Assembly (NCBI GenBank): GCA_963761015.1
Contig: CAVXFL010000022.1
Location: 138,785 to 202,784, forward strand
DNA: 64,000 nucleotides
Source of the DNA: CAVXFL01 sp963761015
GTDB lineage: Bacteria; Pseudomonadota; Alphaproteobacteria; Acetobacterales; Acetobacteraceae
Direction of reading: 5' to 3'
Part shown: piece by piece, positions 1-8,177 of the stretch
Layout: each line of letters opens with the position of its first letter
Numbering within the stretch: the stretch's first letter is position 1
Program-made: the position numbers and the translations under genes
The notes under the pieces: generated by a model
Told to the model about the DNA's origin: nothing
Seen by the model: only the letters and a program-made list of their open reading frames with translations
The model's database searches: none

Positions 1-1238
1 GCTTGGACATGCGCACCGGCTCCCCGCCGCGCATGATGCGGACCATCTGACACAGCAGGACGTCCAAGCGCGCGCGGTTGCCGGGCGCGAGGGCGCGCAC
101 CGCCGCCTGCATGCGCTTCACATAGCCGCCGTGATCGGCGCCCCAGACGTCGATCAGCAGGTCGGCGCCGCGCGCGAGCTTGTCGGCGTGACAGGCGATG
201 TCGTTGGCGAAATAGGTGTTGCTGCCGTCGGACTTGCGCAGCGGCCGGTCCACGTCGTCGCCGAACGCCGTGCTGCGGAACAAGGTCTGCGCGCGCGGCT
301 CCCAATCGTCCGGCAGCTTGCCTTTGGGCGGCTCCAGCACGCCTTCGTAGATCAAGTCCTGCGCGCGCAGCTGCTCGACGGCGGCATCGACGGCGCCGGA
401 TTCCAGCAGCGCGCGTTCGGAGGTGAACACGTCGTGCCGGACGCCGAGCGCGGCCAGGTCGTCGCCGATCGCCGCCATCATTTCGCCGACCGCGAACGCG
501 CGCACCGTGTCGAACCACAGCACCGGGTCGGCCATGGTGCGGCCGGGTCCGGCGAGCGCCTCGCCATGCGCGCGCGCCAGCGCATCGCCGAGCGGGACCA
601 GATACTCGCCGCGGTATTGCAGCCCGCCCGGCACCTGCGCGGCGAATTCGTCCTCGGAGAGTTCTGTCCCGAGCGCTTGCAGGTAGCGCCAGTAGGTCGC
701 CCAGGCGAGCGCGCCGACCTGCGCGCCGGCGTCGTTGACGTAGTATTCCTTGGTGACGGCGTATCCGGCCTTGCGCAGCAGGTTGGCCAGCGCGTCGCCG
801 ACAACGGCGCCGCGGCAATGGCCGATATGCATCGGGCCCGTCGGGTTGGCGGAGACGTATTCCACGTTGACCGCGACGCCCTGCCCCACGCTGCTCTCGC
901 CGTACGACTCGCCGGCGCGCGAGGATCAGAGGCAGCTCGGAGCGCACAGCCTCAGCGGTCAAGCGAAGGTTCAAGAAGCCCTTCCCTGCCACTTCGACGG
1001 AATCCAGTTCGGGGACCTTGGCCAACTCGTCCCTGAGGCTTCTTGCCACGTCTAAAGCTGGCCTGTGTGCGAATGTCGCTACAACAAGCGCGGCGTTGGT
1101 CGTCATGTCGCCGTGCGCGGGATCACGCGGCGGTCCAACATTTACACGCGCAATAACCTCCTCATGCAGAGGAGGACCGATCTTAGTCAGCGCACTGATT
1201 ACCTGTGTGTGTACGCGCGCGAAAATATGGTGCGCCAT
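1..1238 (-). CDS. argS: Arginyl-tRNA synthetase (C-terminus cut by window edge, one frameshift)
   Basis: Charges tRNA-Arg with arginine in the cytoplasm (class I aminoacyl-tRNA synthetase). Reading the minus strand from the ATG at 1238 gives a typical N-terminal domain with PPRDPAHGDMTTNAA. Further on comes the catalytic signature ANPTGPMHIGHCRG (HIGH box), then DVWGADHGGY, and near the left edge RMSK, the KMSK-loop equivalent. The reading frame shifts by one base near 920, between LILAR and GESYG; both sides match the family, so an indel error is more likely than a dead gene. A purine-rich GGCGAGGG lies just before the start. The gene begins 14 bp after the dgt stop, so the two are probably co-transcribed. 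The anticodon-binding C-terminus lies outside the window. Confidence 0.93.
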   Translation of the reverse strand, partial: MAHHIFARVHTQVISALTKIGPPLHEEVIARVNVGPPRDPAHGDMTTNAALVVATFAHRPALDVARSLRDELAKVPELDSVEVAGKGFLNLRLTAEAVRSELPLILARRRVVRREQRGAGRRGQRGIRLRQPDGPDAYRPLPRRRCRRRAGQPAAQGRIRRHQGILRQRRRRAGRRARLGDLLALPASARDRTLRGRIRRAGAGRAAIPRRVSGPARRCAGARAWRGARRTRPHHGRPGAVVRHGARVRGRRNDGGDRRRPGRARRPARRVHLRTRAAGIRRRRCRRRAAARAGLDLRRRAGAAQRQAAGRLGAARADLVPQHGVRRRRGPAAAQVRRQQHLFRQRHRLSRRQARARRRPADRRLGRRSRRLCEAHAGGGARPRARQPRALGRPAVSDGPHHARRGAGAHVQ

Positions 1239-1252
1239 GCGACCCTCGCCAT

Positions 1253-2407
1253 TCAACCGGTTATGGAAAGATCGGTGAGGCGGCGGTACTCGTCGAGGGC
1301 GAAGCGGTCGGTCATGCCGGCGATATAGTCGCAAACGGTCAGCGCCGCAGCGTCCGAGCCGCCAGCCTGACCGGCCCAGTCGCGCCACTCGCCCGGAAGC
1401 AGGGTGGGATCGGCGTGGAGCAGCGCGAACAGCTCGGCGGTGACGCGGCGCGCCTTCGCCGTCATGCGGTTGACCCGCCAATGGCGGTACATGCCGGCGT
1501 TCAGGAAGGCGCGAATCTCGGCGCTCGCCGCCGCCATCGCCGGGCTGAACGCCACGACCGGGTGATCGGCGCGGCGGATCACCGTCGCATCGGCCGGGTC
1601 GAGCGCGGCGATCCGCCGGCGCGACTCGGCAATCACGTCGTTCACCAGCACGTCGATGACGCGGCGGATGGTTTCGTGCTGCAGCCGGCCCTGCTCGTTG
1701 TCGTGGCTGACGCGCCGGGCTTCCGACAGTGCGTCCCCCACCACCGGAAGTCCTGCGACGTCCTCCGGCGCGAACAGGCCCGCGCGCATGCCGTCGTCCA
1801 GGTCGTGACTGTGATAGGCGATGTCGTCCGACAGCGCCGCGACCTGCGCCTCGGCCGAAGCGTAGGAATTCAGCGCCAACGGATGCGCCCGGTCGTATTC
1901 GAGCACGTAGGCGGCGGGCTGGAGCAGCGGGCCGTTGTGCTTGGCCAGCCCCTCCAAGGTTTCCCAGGTCAGGTTCAGCCCGTCGAAGCCCGCGTATCGC
2001 TTCTCCAGCAAGGTCACGGCGCGCAGGCTCTGGGCGTTGTGGTCGAAGCCGCCGAACGGCTGCATGCCGGCGTTCAGCGCCTCTTCCCCGGCATGGCCGA
2101 ACGGCGGGTGGCCGAGGTCATGGGCGAGCGCCAGCGCCTCGGTGAGGTCCTCGTCCAGGTTCAGCGCCCGCGCGATGGAGCGCCCGATCTGCGCCACCTC
2201 CAGGCTATGGGTCAGGCGGGTGCGGAAGAAATCGCCCTCGTGATTGACGAAGACCTGCGTCTTGTACTGCAGCTTGCGGAAGGCGGCGCTGTGGATGATG
2301 CGGTCGCGGTCGCGCTGCCAGGGCGTGCGGGTCGGGCTCTCCGGCTCGGGATGGCGCCGCCCGCGCGACCCGGCCGCGCTGACCGCCCAGGGTGCGAGGC
2401 TGCTCAT
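1253..2407 (-). CDS. dgt: dGTP triphosphohydrolase-like HD-domain protein
   Basis: A 384-residue HD-superfamily phosphohydrolase of the dGTPase type, which hydrolyses dGTP (or other dNTPs) to the nucleoside and triphosphate. The metal-binding residues are visible: H67 in RLTHSLEV, the HD pair 96-97 in AHDLGHPPFGHAGE, and a later D/H cluster near 194-202 (DDIAYHSHDLDD). Its length fits the shorter alphaproteobacterial dGTPase-like family rather than the roughly 500-residue enterobacterial Dgt. It lies directly upstream of argS on the same strand, an arrangement common in Rhodospirillales. Its 5' end is divergent from the DUF29 gene. True substrate preference cannot be read from the sequence. 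Confidence 0.92.
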   Translation of the reverse strand: MSSLAPWAVSAAGSRGRRHPEPESPTRTPWQRDRDRIIHSAAFRKLQYKTQVFVNHEGDFFRTRLTHSLEVAQIGRSIARALNLDEDLTEALALAHDLGHPPFGHAGEEALNAGMQPFGGFDHNAQSLRAVTLLEKRYAGFDGLNLTWETLEGLAKHNGPLLQPAAYVLEYDRAHPLALNSYASAEAQVAALSDDIAYHSHDLDDGMRAGLFAPEDVAGLPVVGDALSEARRVSHDNEQGRLQHETIRRVIDVLVNDVIAESRRRIAALDPADATVIRRADHPVVAFSPAMAAASAEIRAFLNAGMYRHWRVNRMTAKARRVTAELFALLHADPTLLPGEWRDWAGQAGGSDAAALTVCDYIAGMTDRFALDEYRRLTDLSITG

Positions 2408-2519
2408 GCTGCGCCGCCGCTTAGCACCTGTTTTCGCGCCGCTTCAATGCGCGGTGGTTGGCCGGCCCGTGCAAAGCGGGCGGAAATCGCCGATATTGCG
2501 GCCGACCGGGGCTGGCTGG

Positions 2520-2948
2520 ATGACATCAGGGCTGTACGACCAGGATTTCGTCGCTTGGACCGAGCAGCAGGCCGCGCTGCTCAGGGCCAACGACCTGTCG
2601 GCCATCGACCGCGAACACCTTGCCGAGGAAATCGAAAGCGTGGGCGCAAGCGAGCGGCGCGAGATGCGCCGGCGGCTGGCGCGCCTGCTGCAGCACCTGC
2701 TGAAGTGGCGTTACCAGCCCGACCTCCGCAGCCGGCGCTGGGCCGCGACGATCACCGCGCAGCGCGACGAGCTGGCCACGATATTCGACGACAGCCCGAG
2801 CCTGCGCGCCCGCCTGCCGGACGTGCTGTCGGGTGCCTACGAACTCGGGCGTGGCTGGGCGCTCGAGGAAACCGGCCTGCTGCGGCTTCCCGAGACCTGC
2901 CCCTGGACCGCCGAACAGGTGGTCTCGAAGGCATTCCTGCCCGACTGA
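2520..2948 (+). CDS. DUF29 family protein
   Basis: A 142-residue protein starting at ATG 2520 (MTSGLYDQDFVAWTEQQAALL). It has the DUF29 layout: an N-terminal YDxDFxxW segment, then AIDxEHLAEEIESVG, the R/L-rich helix RRRLARLLQHLLKWRYQP, and a C-terminal helical part. The family is widespread in cyanobacteria and alphaproteobacteria; its function is unknown, although members often sit near toxin-antitoxin genes. An open frame runs further upstream but overlaps the divergent dgt, so the later ATG is preferred. It stands between dgt and erpA with no obvious partner. Confidence 0.82.
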   Translation: MTSGLYDQDFVAWTEQQAALLRANDLSAIDREHLAEEIESVGASERREMRRRLARLLQHLLKWRYQPDLRSRRWAATITAQRDELATIFDDSPSLRARLPDVLSGAYELGRGWALEETGLLRLPETCPWTAEQVVSKAFLPD

Positions 2949-3019
2949 CGCTTCTCGGGCGGACGGGCTCGCGCCGGCGATCGGTTCGGCCGGGCTTCAA
3001 TCGCCGGCGCTGGCTGATT

Positions 3020-3373
3020 ATGTTCACCGCCATGCAAATCGAATCCACGTGCTTCTCGGTGAGCTCACGGGCGGCGGCGCGAATCGCCGAGATCGTCGCG
3101 ACCGATCAGCGGGCGATGGCGCTGCGCCTCTCCGTGCTCGCCGGCGGCTGCAGCGGCTTTCAGTACCGCTTCGAGCTCGACCGCGAGCGGCAGCCGGACG
3201 ACATCATAATCGAGCGCGAAGGGGCGCGGGTGCTGATCGACCCGGCCAGCCTCGATCTGCTCGGGGGCGCGGAACTCGACTATGCGGACGAGCTGATGGG
3301 CAGCCATTTCACCGTCCGCAACCCGAACGCCACCTCGTCCTGCGGCTGCGGCACCAGTTTCGCCACGGAGTAG
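3020..3373 (+). CDS. erpA: Iron-sulfur cluster insertion protein ErpA (A-type carrier)
   Basis: A HesB/IscA-family A-type carrier of about 117 residues that passes Fe-S clusters to apoproteins. The three invariant cysteines are present: C44 in GGCSGFQY and C108/C110 in the C-terminal SCGCG motif. A second ATG at 3032 (MQIEST) is an equally plausible start. The erpA-dgt-argS neighbourhood is a classic alphaproteobacterial arrangement and supports the assignment. It converges on dksA with only a 23-bp gap. Confidence 0.93.
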   Translation: MFTAMQIESTCFSVSSRAAARIAEIVATDQRAMALRLSVLAGGCSGFQYRFELDRERQPDDIIIEREGARVLIDPASLDLLGGAELDYADELMGSHFTVRNPNATSSCGCGTSFATE

Positions 3374-3396
3374 CCGCTCCCGCGTGGCTGGCCGGC

Positions 3397-3810
3397 TCAG
3401 TCGTCGCGGTAGACGCGCTCCATGCGCTCGTGCCGTTCCTGCGCCTCCACCGAGAGCGTGGCGATCGGCCGGGCTTCGAGGCGCTTCAAGCCGATCGGCT
3501 CCCCGGTTTCCTCGCAGTAACCATAGGTGCCGCTTTCGAGCCGCATCAGCGCCTGGTCGATTTTGCTGATCAGCTTGCGCGCGCGGTCGCGGTTGCGCAG
3601 CTCCAAGGCGCGGTCGGTCTCGATGCTGGCGCGGTCGGTGATGTCCGCCTCGTGGATACCGCCTTCGGAGAGGCTGGCCAGGGTGCCGTCCGCGTCGCGC
3701 AGCAGGTCGGAGCGCCAGCGCAGCAGCTTGCCCCGGAAATACTCGATTTGCCGTGGATTCATGAACTCTTCATCGTCCGACGGACGATAGTCCGGGGGCA
3801 GCGTTATCAT
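3397..3810 (-). CDS. dksA: RNA polymerase-binding transcription factor DksA
   Basis: A 137-residue DksA/TraR-family regulator that binds the RNA polymerase secondary channel and works with ppGpp. A long coiled-coil region (DDEEFMNPRQIEYFRGKLLRW onward) is followed by the C4-finger region YGYCEETGEPIGLKRLEARP. Only one of the usual zinc-binding cysteines remains; the family's later cysteine pair is replaced in ATLSVEAQERHER. This redox-insensitive form is common in alphaproteobacteria. The start at 3810 (MITLPPDYRPS) is chosen over a longer frame to 3987, whose N-terminus does not look like DksA. Confidence 0.92.
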   Translation of the reverse strand: MITLPPDYRPSDDEEFMNPRQIEYFRGKLLRWRSDLLRDADGTLASLSEGGIHEADITDRASIETDRALELRNRDRARKLISKIDQALMRLESGTYGYCEETGEPIGLKRLEARPIATLSVEAQERHERMERVYRDD

Positions 3811-4009
3811 TCCGACTCGCCGTTCTTGCCTTCTTGCTCCAGAGGCCGAACGGAAGCCGGCCCGTTTCCCTCCCGGGTTTGTTCCCGGCGCGCAGTCGCC
3901 GGGCTTATAGCGGCGGCGGTTCGGCCAGCCAAGGGGCAGACACGGCCATGAGCAGAATTCAAGGAACTGACATTTCAGGAATTTCATCGAGCCGCGGGTC
4001 GCGCGTTCG

Positions 4010-4034
4010 CGCTGGCTCGCCGCGCGAGCCAGCG
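4010..4034. repeat. Perfect 10-bp hairpin in the dksA/glycosyltransferase divergent region
   Basis: CGCTGGCTCG at 4010-4019 pairs exactly with CGAGCCAGCG at 4025-4034 across a 5-base loop. A further CGGGTC/GACCCG pairing outside it (3995-4000 and 4035-4040) extends the stem with an asymmetric bulge. It lies in the 290-bp gap between dksA (leftward) and the GT4 gene (rightward). It could be a cis-regulatory structure or an interspersed palindrome. No T-tract follows, so it is not a classical terminator. Confidence 0.6.
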
Positions 4035-4099
4035 GACCCGCGACCGCCGGGAGCCCGCGTTATGGACGAACCGTCGCAAGCCGCCGATAGCAGCGCATC

Positions 4100-5137
4100 A
4101 TGGCTCGCCACATCGCAATGATCGTACCCGCGGCGGCCGGCGCGGCCGCCGGCGGTAACGCCTACAATCGGCGCCAGGCCGAGAGACTGCGCCAGGCGGG
4201 TCACGCCGTCCACGTCATCGAAGTCGGGGCAAAACACCCCTTGCCGGACGCGGAGGCGAAAGCCTCGGCGAGCGAGGCCTGGCGCGCGCTGCCGGAAGAC
4301 GCGCTGCCGGTGATCGATGGGCTCGTGCTCGCCGCCTTCGCCGATGTGGCGGATGCGCTCGCAGCGCGGGCGGTCGGGCTCGTGCATCACCCGTCGGCCT
4401 TGCAGCACGGCTTGCCCGATCCAAGCCGGGCGGCGCTGCGCGCGATCGAACACCGGATCTTGCCGCGGCTGCCGAAGGTGATCGCGACGAGCCAAGCCTG
4501 CGGCGAGCGGTTGCAGTCGGAATTCGACGTGGCTTCCGACCGCATCGCGGTCGTCGTGCCGGGCACGGACGATGCGCCGCGCAGCGTCGGCTCGGGCGGG
4601 CCGGACTGCGCCATCCTGTCCGTGGGCAGTCTCGTTCCGCGCAAGGGCCACGATGTTCTGCTGCGCGCGCTCGCGCGGCTGTTCGATCTGGACTGGTCGC
4701 TGACCATCGCCGGCTCCGCCACGCGCGATCCGGTTTGCGCGCGGGGCCTCGGCGTCCTCGCCGAGGAACTCGGCATTGCGCAACGCGTGCGTTTCGCGGG
4801 CGAAGTGGACGATGCGAGCCTCGAGCAGCTCTGGCGTGGCGCCGATCTGTTCGCGCTCGCGACACGCTGGGAGGGTTACGCGATGGCGGTGGCCGAGGCG
4901 CTGAAACGCGGGCTGCCGGTCGCGCTTGCCGCGGGCGAAGCGGTGACGAAATCGGTGCCGACCGAAGCCGGCGTGATCTGCCCGCCGGGCGACCACGAGG
5001 GCCTGTCGAAGGCGATGCGGCGCCTGATCTTCGACGCCGATCTGCGGCGCTACATGTCTGAGAGGGCGTGGGAAGCCGGCCGGAAGCTGCCGGATTGGCC
5101 GACCCAGGCACGCGCCTTCGCCGCCGCGCTGGCATGA
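4100..5137 (+). CDS. Glycosyltransferase family 4 protein
   Basis: A 345-residue GT-B fold glycosyltransferase. The N-terminal half carries the glycine-rich acceptor-side segment and VVVPGTD, the hinge before the donor domain. The C-terminal half has ILSVGSLVPRKGHDVLLRAL (the GT4 sugar-nucleotide domain start) and the E-x7-E type motif EGYAMAVAEALKRGLP, which contacts the nucleotide sugar. The acceptor and sugar are unknown. Its stop overlaps the start of a methyltransferase gene (ATGA), so the two are translationally coupled and may modify the same secondary product or glycolipid. Confidence 0.85.
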   Translation: MARHIAMIVPAAAGAAAGGNAYNRRQAERLRQAGHAVHVIEVGAKHPLPDAEAKASASEAWRALPEDALPVIDGLVLAAFADVADALAARAVGLVHHPSALQHGLPDPSRAALRAIEHRILPRLPKVIATSQACGERLQSEFDVASDRIAVVVPGTDDAPRSVGSGGPDCAILSVGSLVPRKGHDVLLRALARLFDLDWSLTIAGSATRDPVCARGLGVLAEELGIAQRVRFAGEVDDASLEQLWRGADLFALATRWEGYAMAVAEALKRGLPVALAAGEAVTKSVPTEAGVICPPGDHEGLSKAMRRLIFDADLRRYMSERAWEAGRKLPDWPTQARAFAAALA

Positions 5138-6000
5138 CCGAGGCGTTCGGTTCGGACTGGGAAGGGCTGCGGGAGGGATTCGACGCCGCGGCGCGCGGCG
5201 CGGAACTGGCCGCGGACCTCGCGCGTGAAGTCCCCGCTCGGCCGCGCATCCTGAACATCGGCGCCGGAACCGGCGACATGTTGCGCTGGCTCGCGCCGCG
5301 ATTGGGCCGCGCGCAATCTTGGCTGCTCGCGGATGACGACGAAACACTCGTCGCGGAGGCGTTCGAGCGAACGGAGGCCTGGGCTGCGCGGCGCGGCTGG
5401 GCCGTCACCTTTCCCGGCCGCGCCATGCTCGTGCACACGCCGGCCGGCGCATGGCGCATCGGGGGCTTCGCCGTCGACCTCGCCGCCGCTCCCGTCGGCT
5501 TGCCGCTCGACCGGATCGACGCCGTCGTTTGCAGCGGATTGCTCGATCGCGTGCCGCGCGCCTGGCTGGATCGGTTACTCGGCGCGCTTTCCGTTCCGTT
5601 CCTCGCCAGCCTGATTTCCGACGGGCGAATGGCGTGGCTGCCGCGCCATCCGGCGGACCGGATGATTCGCGCCGGGGTCAATTGCGTTCAGTGGCGCGAT
5701 AGCGAGTTCCCGCATCCGCTCGGCGCGGATGCACCGAACGCCGCGGTCCGCTCCCTGCATGCGCGCGGCTTTGCCGTCCGATCGGCGCCCAGCACCTTGC
5801 GGCTTCCCGCGAGCGAACTGACGGCGACGCGCGCGTTCGTCCTGCTTGCCGCGCGCGCCGCGCGCGCCGCATTTCCGAGGAAGCATGAGCAGATCGCGGC
5901 GTGGGAAACCGCGCGCCTGCGCCAGGCGCTCGCGGCGAGGCTTGCGGTGCGCATTGGTCATCGTGACATACTCGGCCTGCCGCGCATGCCCCGGACGTGA
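5134..6000 (+). CDS. Class I SAM-dependent methyltransferase
   Basis: About 288 residues starting at ATG 5134 within the stop codon of the glycosyltransferase. Motif I is clear: RILNIGAGTGDMLRWLAPRL, followed by the acidic LLADDDE where the SAM ribose is bound, and a later AVVCSGLLDRV strand. The rest (a Trp/Arg-rich middle and an Ala/Arg-rich C-terminus) is not assignable to a substrate class. The last codons run into an interspersed palindrome (5989-6007) that supplies the stop codon, so the C-terminal dozen residues may be repeat-derived. Confidence 0.82.
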   Translation: MTEAFGSDWEGLREGFDAAARGAELAADLAREVPARPRILNIGAGTGDMLRWLAPRLGRAQSWLLADDDETLVAEAFERTEAWAARRGWAVTFPGRAMLVHTPAGAWRIGGFAVDLAAAPVGLPLDRIDAVVCSGLLDRVPRAWLDRLLGALSVPFLASLISDGRMAWLPRHPADRMIRAGVNCVQWRDSEFPHPLGADAPNAAVRSLHARGFAVRSAPSTLRLPASELTATRAFVLLAARAARAAFPRKHEQIAAWETARLRQALAARLAVRIGHRDILGLPRMPRT

Positions 6001-6007
6001 TCCGGGG
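5989..6007. repeat. CCCCGGA/TCCGGGG palindrome at the methyltransferase stop
   Basis: CCCCGGA (5989-5995) and TCCGGGG (6001-6007) form a 7-bp stem around CGTGA. It matches the 'CATGCCCCGGA...TCCGGGG' class of short palindromes scattered through alphaproteobacterial genomes. A related pair lies after otnC (8036-8104). It sits just before the otnK ribosome-binding site. Confidence 0.6.
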
Positions 6008-6025
6008 AGACCCGGAGGAAGCGTC

Positions 6026-7324
6026 ATGCCGCTATTGGGCTCCGTCGCCGACGATTTCACCGGCGCCACCGATCTCTGCTCCATGCTGGTGCGCAACGGC
6101 ATGCGGACGGTGCAACTGATAGGCGTGCCGCAACCGGATGCCGCCGTGCCGGAGGCGGATGCGGTTGTGGTCGCGCTGAAGTCGCGCACGACGCCAGTGG
6201 CAGACGCGGTGCGCGACAGCCTCGCGGCGCTGGCGTGGCTGCGTCGCGCGGGATGCCGCCAGTTCTTCTTCAAATACTGTTCCACCTTCGACAGCACCGA
6301 TCGCGGCAATATCGGCCCGGTCGCCGACGCGCTGCTGCGCGCGCTCGGCCCCGGTTTCGCGCTCGCCTGTCCGGCGTTCCCGACCAATGCCCGGACCGTC
6401 TACCAGGGTCATCTGTTCGTCGGCAGCGCGCTGTTGAACGAGAGCGGCATGGAGAACCATCCGCTCACGCCGATGACGGACGCCAATCTGGCGCGGGTGC
6501 TCGGACGGCAGACCGACGGGCGCGTCGGTCTCGTGCCGTACACGACGGTCGAGCAGGGCGCGCGGGCCACGCGGCAGGCGATGAGCGTGCTCGCCGAGCA
6601 AGGCTACCGCTACGCCATTGTCGATGCCGTGAGCGACCGGCATCTGCACGCGATCGGCGAAGCGGCGGCGGCGCATCCGCTGGTCACCGGCGGATCGGGC
6701 GTGGCGATGGGATTGCCGGAGAATTTTCGCCGCGCCGGGCTGCTGCCCGCGCGCACCGATCCCGGTGCGCTGGAAGACGTGGACGGGCACGAAGCGGTGC
6801 TGGCCGGTTCGTGTTCGCGTGCAACGCTGGCTCAGATCGATGTCGCGCGCGAGCACGTGCCGACGCTGCAACTCGATCCGCTCGCCGTACCGGATGCCGC
6901 CGCGCTGGCGCGAACGGCGGTCGAATGGGTCGGCGATAAACTCGGGCACCGTCCTGTCGTGATCGCCGCGTCGGCGCCACCGGACAAAGTGGCGGCGCTG
7001 CAGGAAAAACTCGGGCGCGAGCGGGCCGGCGCGCTGGTCGAGGAGGCGCTCGCCGATATCGCCGAAGCGCTGGTCGCGCGCGGCGTGCGCCGCATGGTGG
7101 TGGCCGGTGGCGAAACTTCGGGCGCCGTGGTGTCGCGGCTCCGCGTGCGCTCGCTGCGGATCGGTTCCGAGATCGATCCGGGCGTGCCGTGGACGCTCGC
7201 GCAAGGCAGCGGCCCGCCGCTGCTGCTGGCGCTGAAGTCCGGCAATTTCGGCGCGCCCGATTTCTTCCTGAAAGCGTTCGCCGGGCCGGGCCGAGAGTCG
7301 CCGGCACGGACTGCCGGCGCCTGA
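6026..7324 (+). CDS. otnK: 3-oxo-tetronate kinase (four-carbon acid sugar kinase)
   Basis: A 432-residue DUF1537/four-carbon-acid-sugar kinase. It phosphorylates 3-oxo-tetronate at the 4-position so that OtnC can decarboxylate it to dihydroxyacetone phosphate. N-terminal GSVADDFTGATDLCSMLV is the sugar-binding signature, KYCSTFDSTDRGNIGP is the second conserved block, and C-terminal VVAGGETSGAVV with the SGNFG segment forms the ATP site. ATG 6026 follows an optimal ribosome-binding site (CCCGGAGGAAGCGTC). otnC starts 13 bp downstream. No isomerase (otnI) or dehydrogenase gene is adjacent, so the upstream steps must be encoded elsewhere. Confidence 0.92.
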   Translation: MPLLGSVADDFTGATDLCSMLVRNGMRTVQLIGVPQPDAAVPEADAVVVALKSRTTPVADAVRDSLAALAWLRRAGCRQFFFKYCSTFDSTDRGNIGPVADALLRALGPGFALACPAFPTNARTVYQGHLFVGSALLNESGMENHPLTPMTDANLARVLGRQTDGRVGLVPYTTVEQGARATRQAMSVLAEQGYRYAIVDAVSDRHLHAIGEAAAAHPLVTGGSGVAMGLPENFRRAGLLPARTDPGALEDVDGHEAVLAGSCSRATLAQIDVAREHVPTLQLDPLAVPDAAALARTAVEWVGDKLGHRPVVIAASAPPDKVAALQEKLGRERAGALVEEALADIAEALVARGVRRMVVAGGETSGAVVSRLRVRSLRIGSEIDPGVPWTLAQGSGPPLLLALKSGNFGAPDFFLKAFAGPGRESPARTAGA

Positions 7325-7337
7325 GCGGGGGATTCCG

Positions 7338-7970
7338 ATGGACGAAAGCGAAATTCGCGGCCAACTCGTCGCGTTGGCTGCCAGCCTGTTCGCGCGCGGC
7401 TTTTCGGTCGGCAGCGCCGGCAACATCAGTGTTCGCTTGGCGGATGGCTACCTGATCACGTCGACCAACTCCTCGCTCGGGCGGCTCGACCCGCAGCGTC
7501 TATCGAAGCTCGACCGCGAGTTCGGGCATGTCGCGGGCGACAAGCCCTCGAAGGAAGTGTTCATGCACCGGGCGTTCTACGCATCGCGTCCGGATGCGGG
7601 CGCGGTCGTGCATTTGCACTCGACCATGGCGACCGCGGTCGCGTGCCTGCCGGATGTCGATCCCGGCAATCCGATTCCGCCGCTGACGCCCTATTTCGTG
7701 ATGCGGGTGGGCCGAACGATGCCGGTCGTCCCGTACTACCGCCCCGGCGATCCGGCGATGGAACCGGCGATCGCCGCGGCGGCGCGCAACGCGCGGGCGG
7801 TGCTGCTCGCAAATCACGGGCCAGTGGTTTCCGGGAAGACGCTGACCGACGCGGTTTACGCAGCGGAGGAACTCGAAGAGGCCGCGAAGCTGTTTCTGCT
7901 CCTCAGAAGCGCCAATCCGCGCTTGCTGACGAGCCCGCAAGTCAGCGATCTGCTCGCCACGTTCGGCTGA
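7338..7970 (+). CDS. otnC: 3-oxo-tetronate 4-phosphate decarboxylase (class II aldolase family)
   Basis: A 210-residue class II aldolase/adducin-domain protein. Metal-ligand histidines are visible in VVHLHSTMATAV (HxH) and LLANHGPVVSG, and the N-terminal SAGNISVRL block binds phosphate. Its place directly after otnK, with a 13-bp gap, makes the decarboxylase assignment much more likely than fuculose-phosphate aldolase or another class II aldolase. The operon converts a phosphorylated 3-oxo-tetronate to dihydroxyacetone phosphate and CO2. Confidence 0.9.
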   Translation: MDESEIRGQLVALAASLFARGFSVGSAGNISVRLADGYLITSTNSSLGRLDPQRLSKLDREFGHVAGDKPSKEVFMHRAFYASRPDAGAVVHLHSTMATAVACLPDVDPGNPIPPLTPYFVMRVGRTMPVVPYYRPGDPAMEPAIAAAARNARAVLLANHGPVVSGKTLTDAVYAAEELEEAAKLFLLLRSANPRLLTSPQVSDLLATFG

Positions 7971-7979
7971 GGCGGAAAC

Positions 7980-7996
7980 GGGCGCCCGTGGCGCCC
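7980..7996 (+). terminator. Short GC hairpin after otnC
   Basis: GGGCGCC (7980-7986) and GGCGCCC (7990-7996) form a 7-bp stem with a 3-base loop, 9 bp after the otnC stop. There is no clear U-tract, so it is a terminator-like structure rather than a proven terminator. Confidence 0.4.
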
Positions 7997-8035
7997 GCTC
8001 CGAGCGAATGCAGAAAATTCCTGGTTGCCACCGTC

Positions 8036-8104
8036 ATGCCCGGGCGAAGACCCGGGCATCTCGAGGTGGCGTGGCCGCAAGATTGCCGGGTCAAACCCCG
8101 GCAA
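8036..8104. repeat. Two adjacent interspersed palindromes
   Basis: ATGCCCGGG (8036-8044) pairs with CCCGGGCAT (8051-8059), and TTGCCGGG (8083-8090) pairs with CCCGGCAA (8097-8104). Together they make the 'GTCATGCCCGGG...GCCGGG...AACGACG' type of interspersed repeat found between genes in many alphaproteobacteria. It lies between otnC and the H1-like gene and has no coding potential of its own. Confidence 0.65.
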
Positions 8105-8177
8105 CGACGCAGGTCTCGGTGAGCGCGCTCCAACACGACAGGAAACCGGCGCGTTCACGTGGGGATACGAACGCGCG

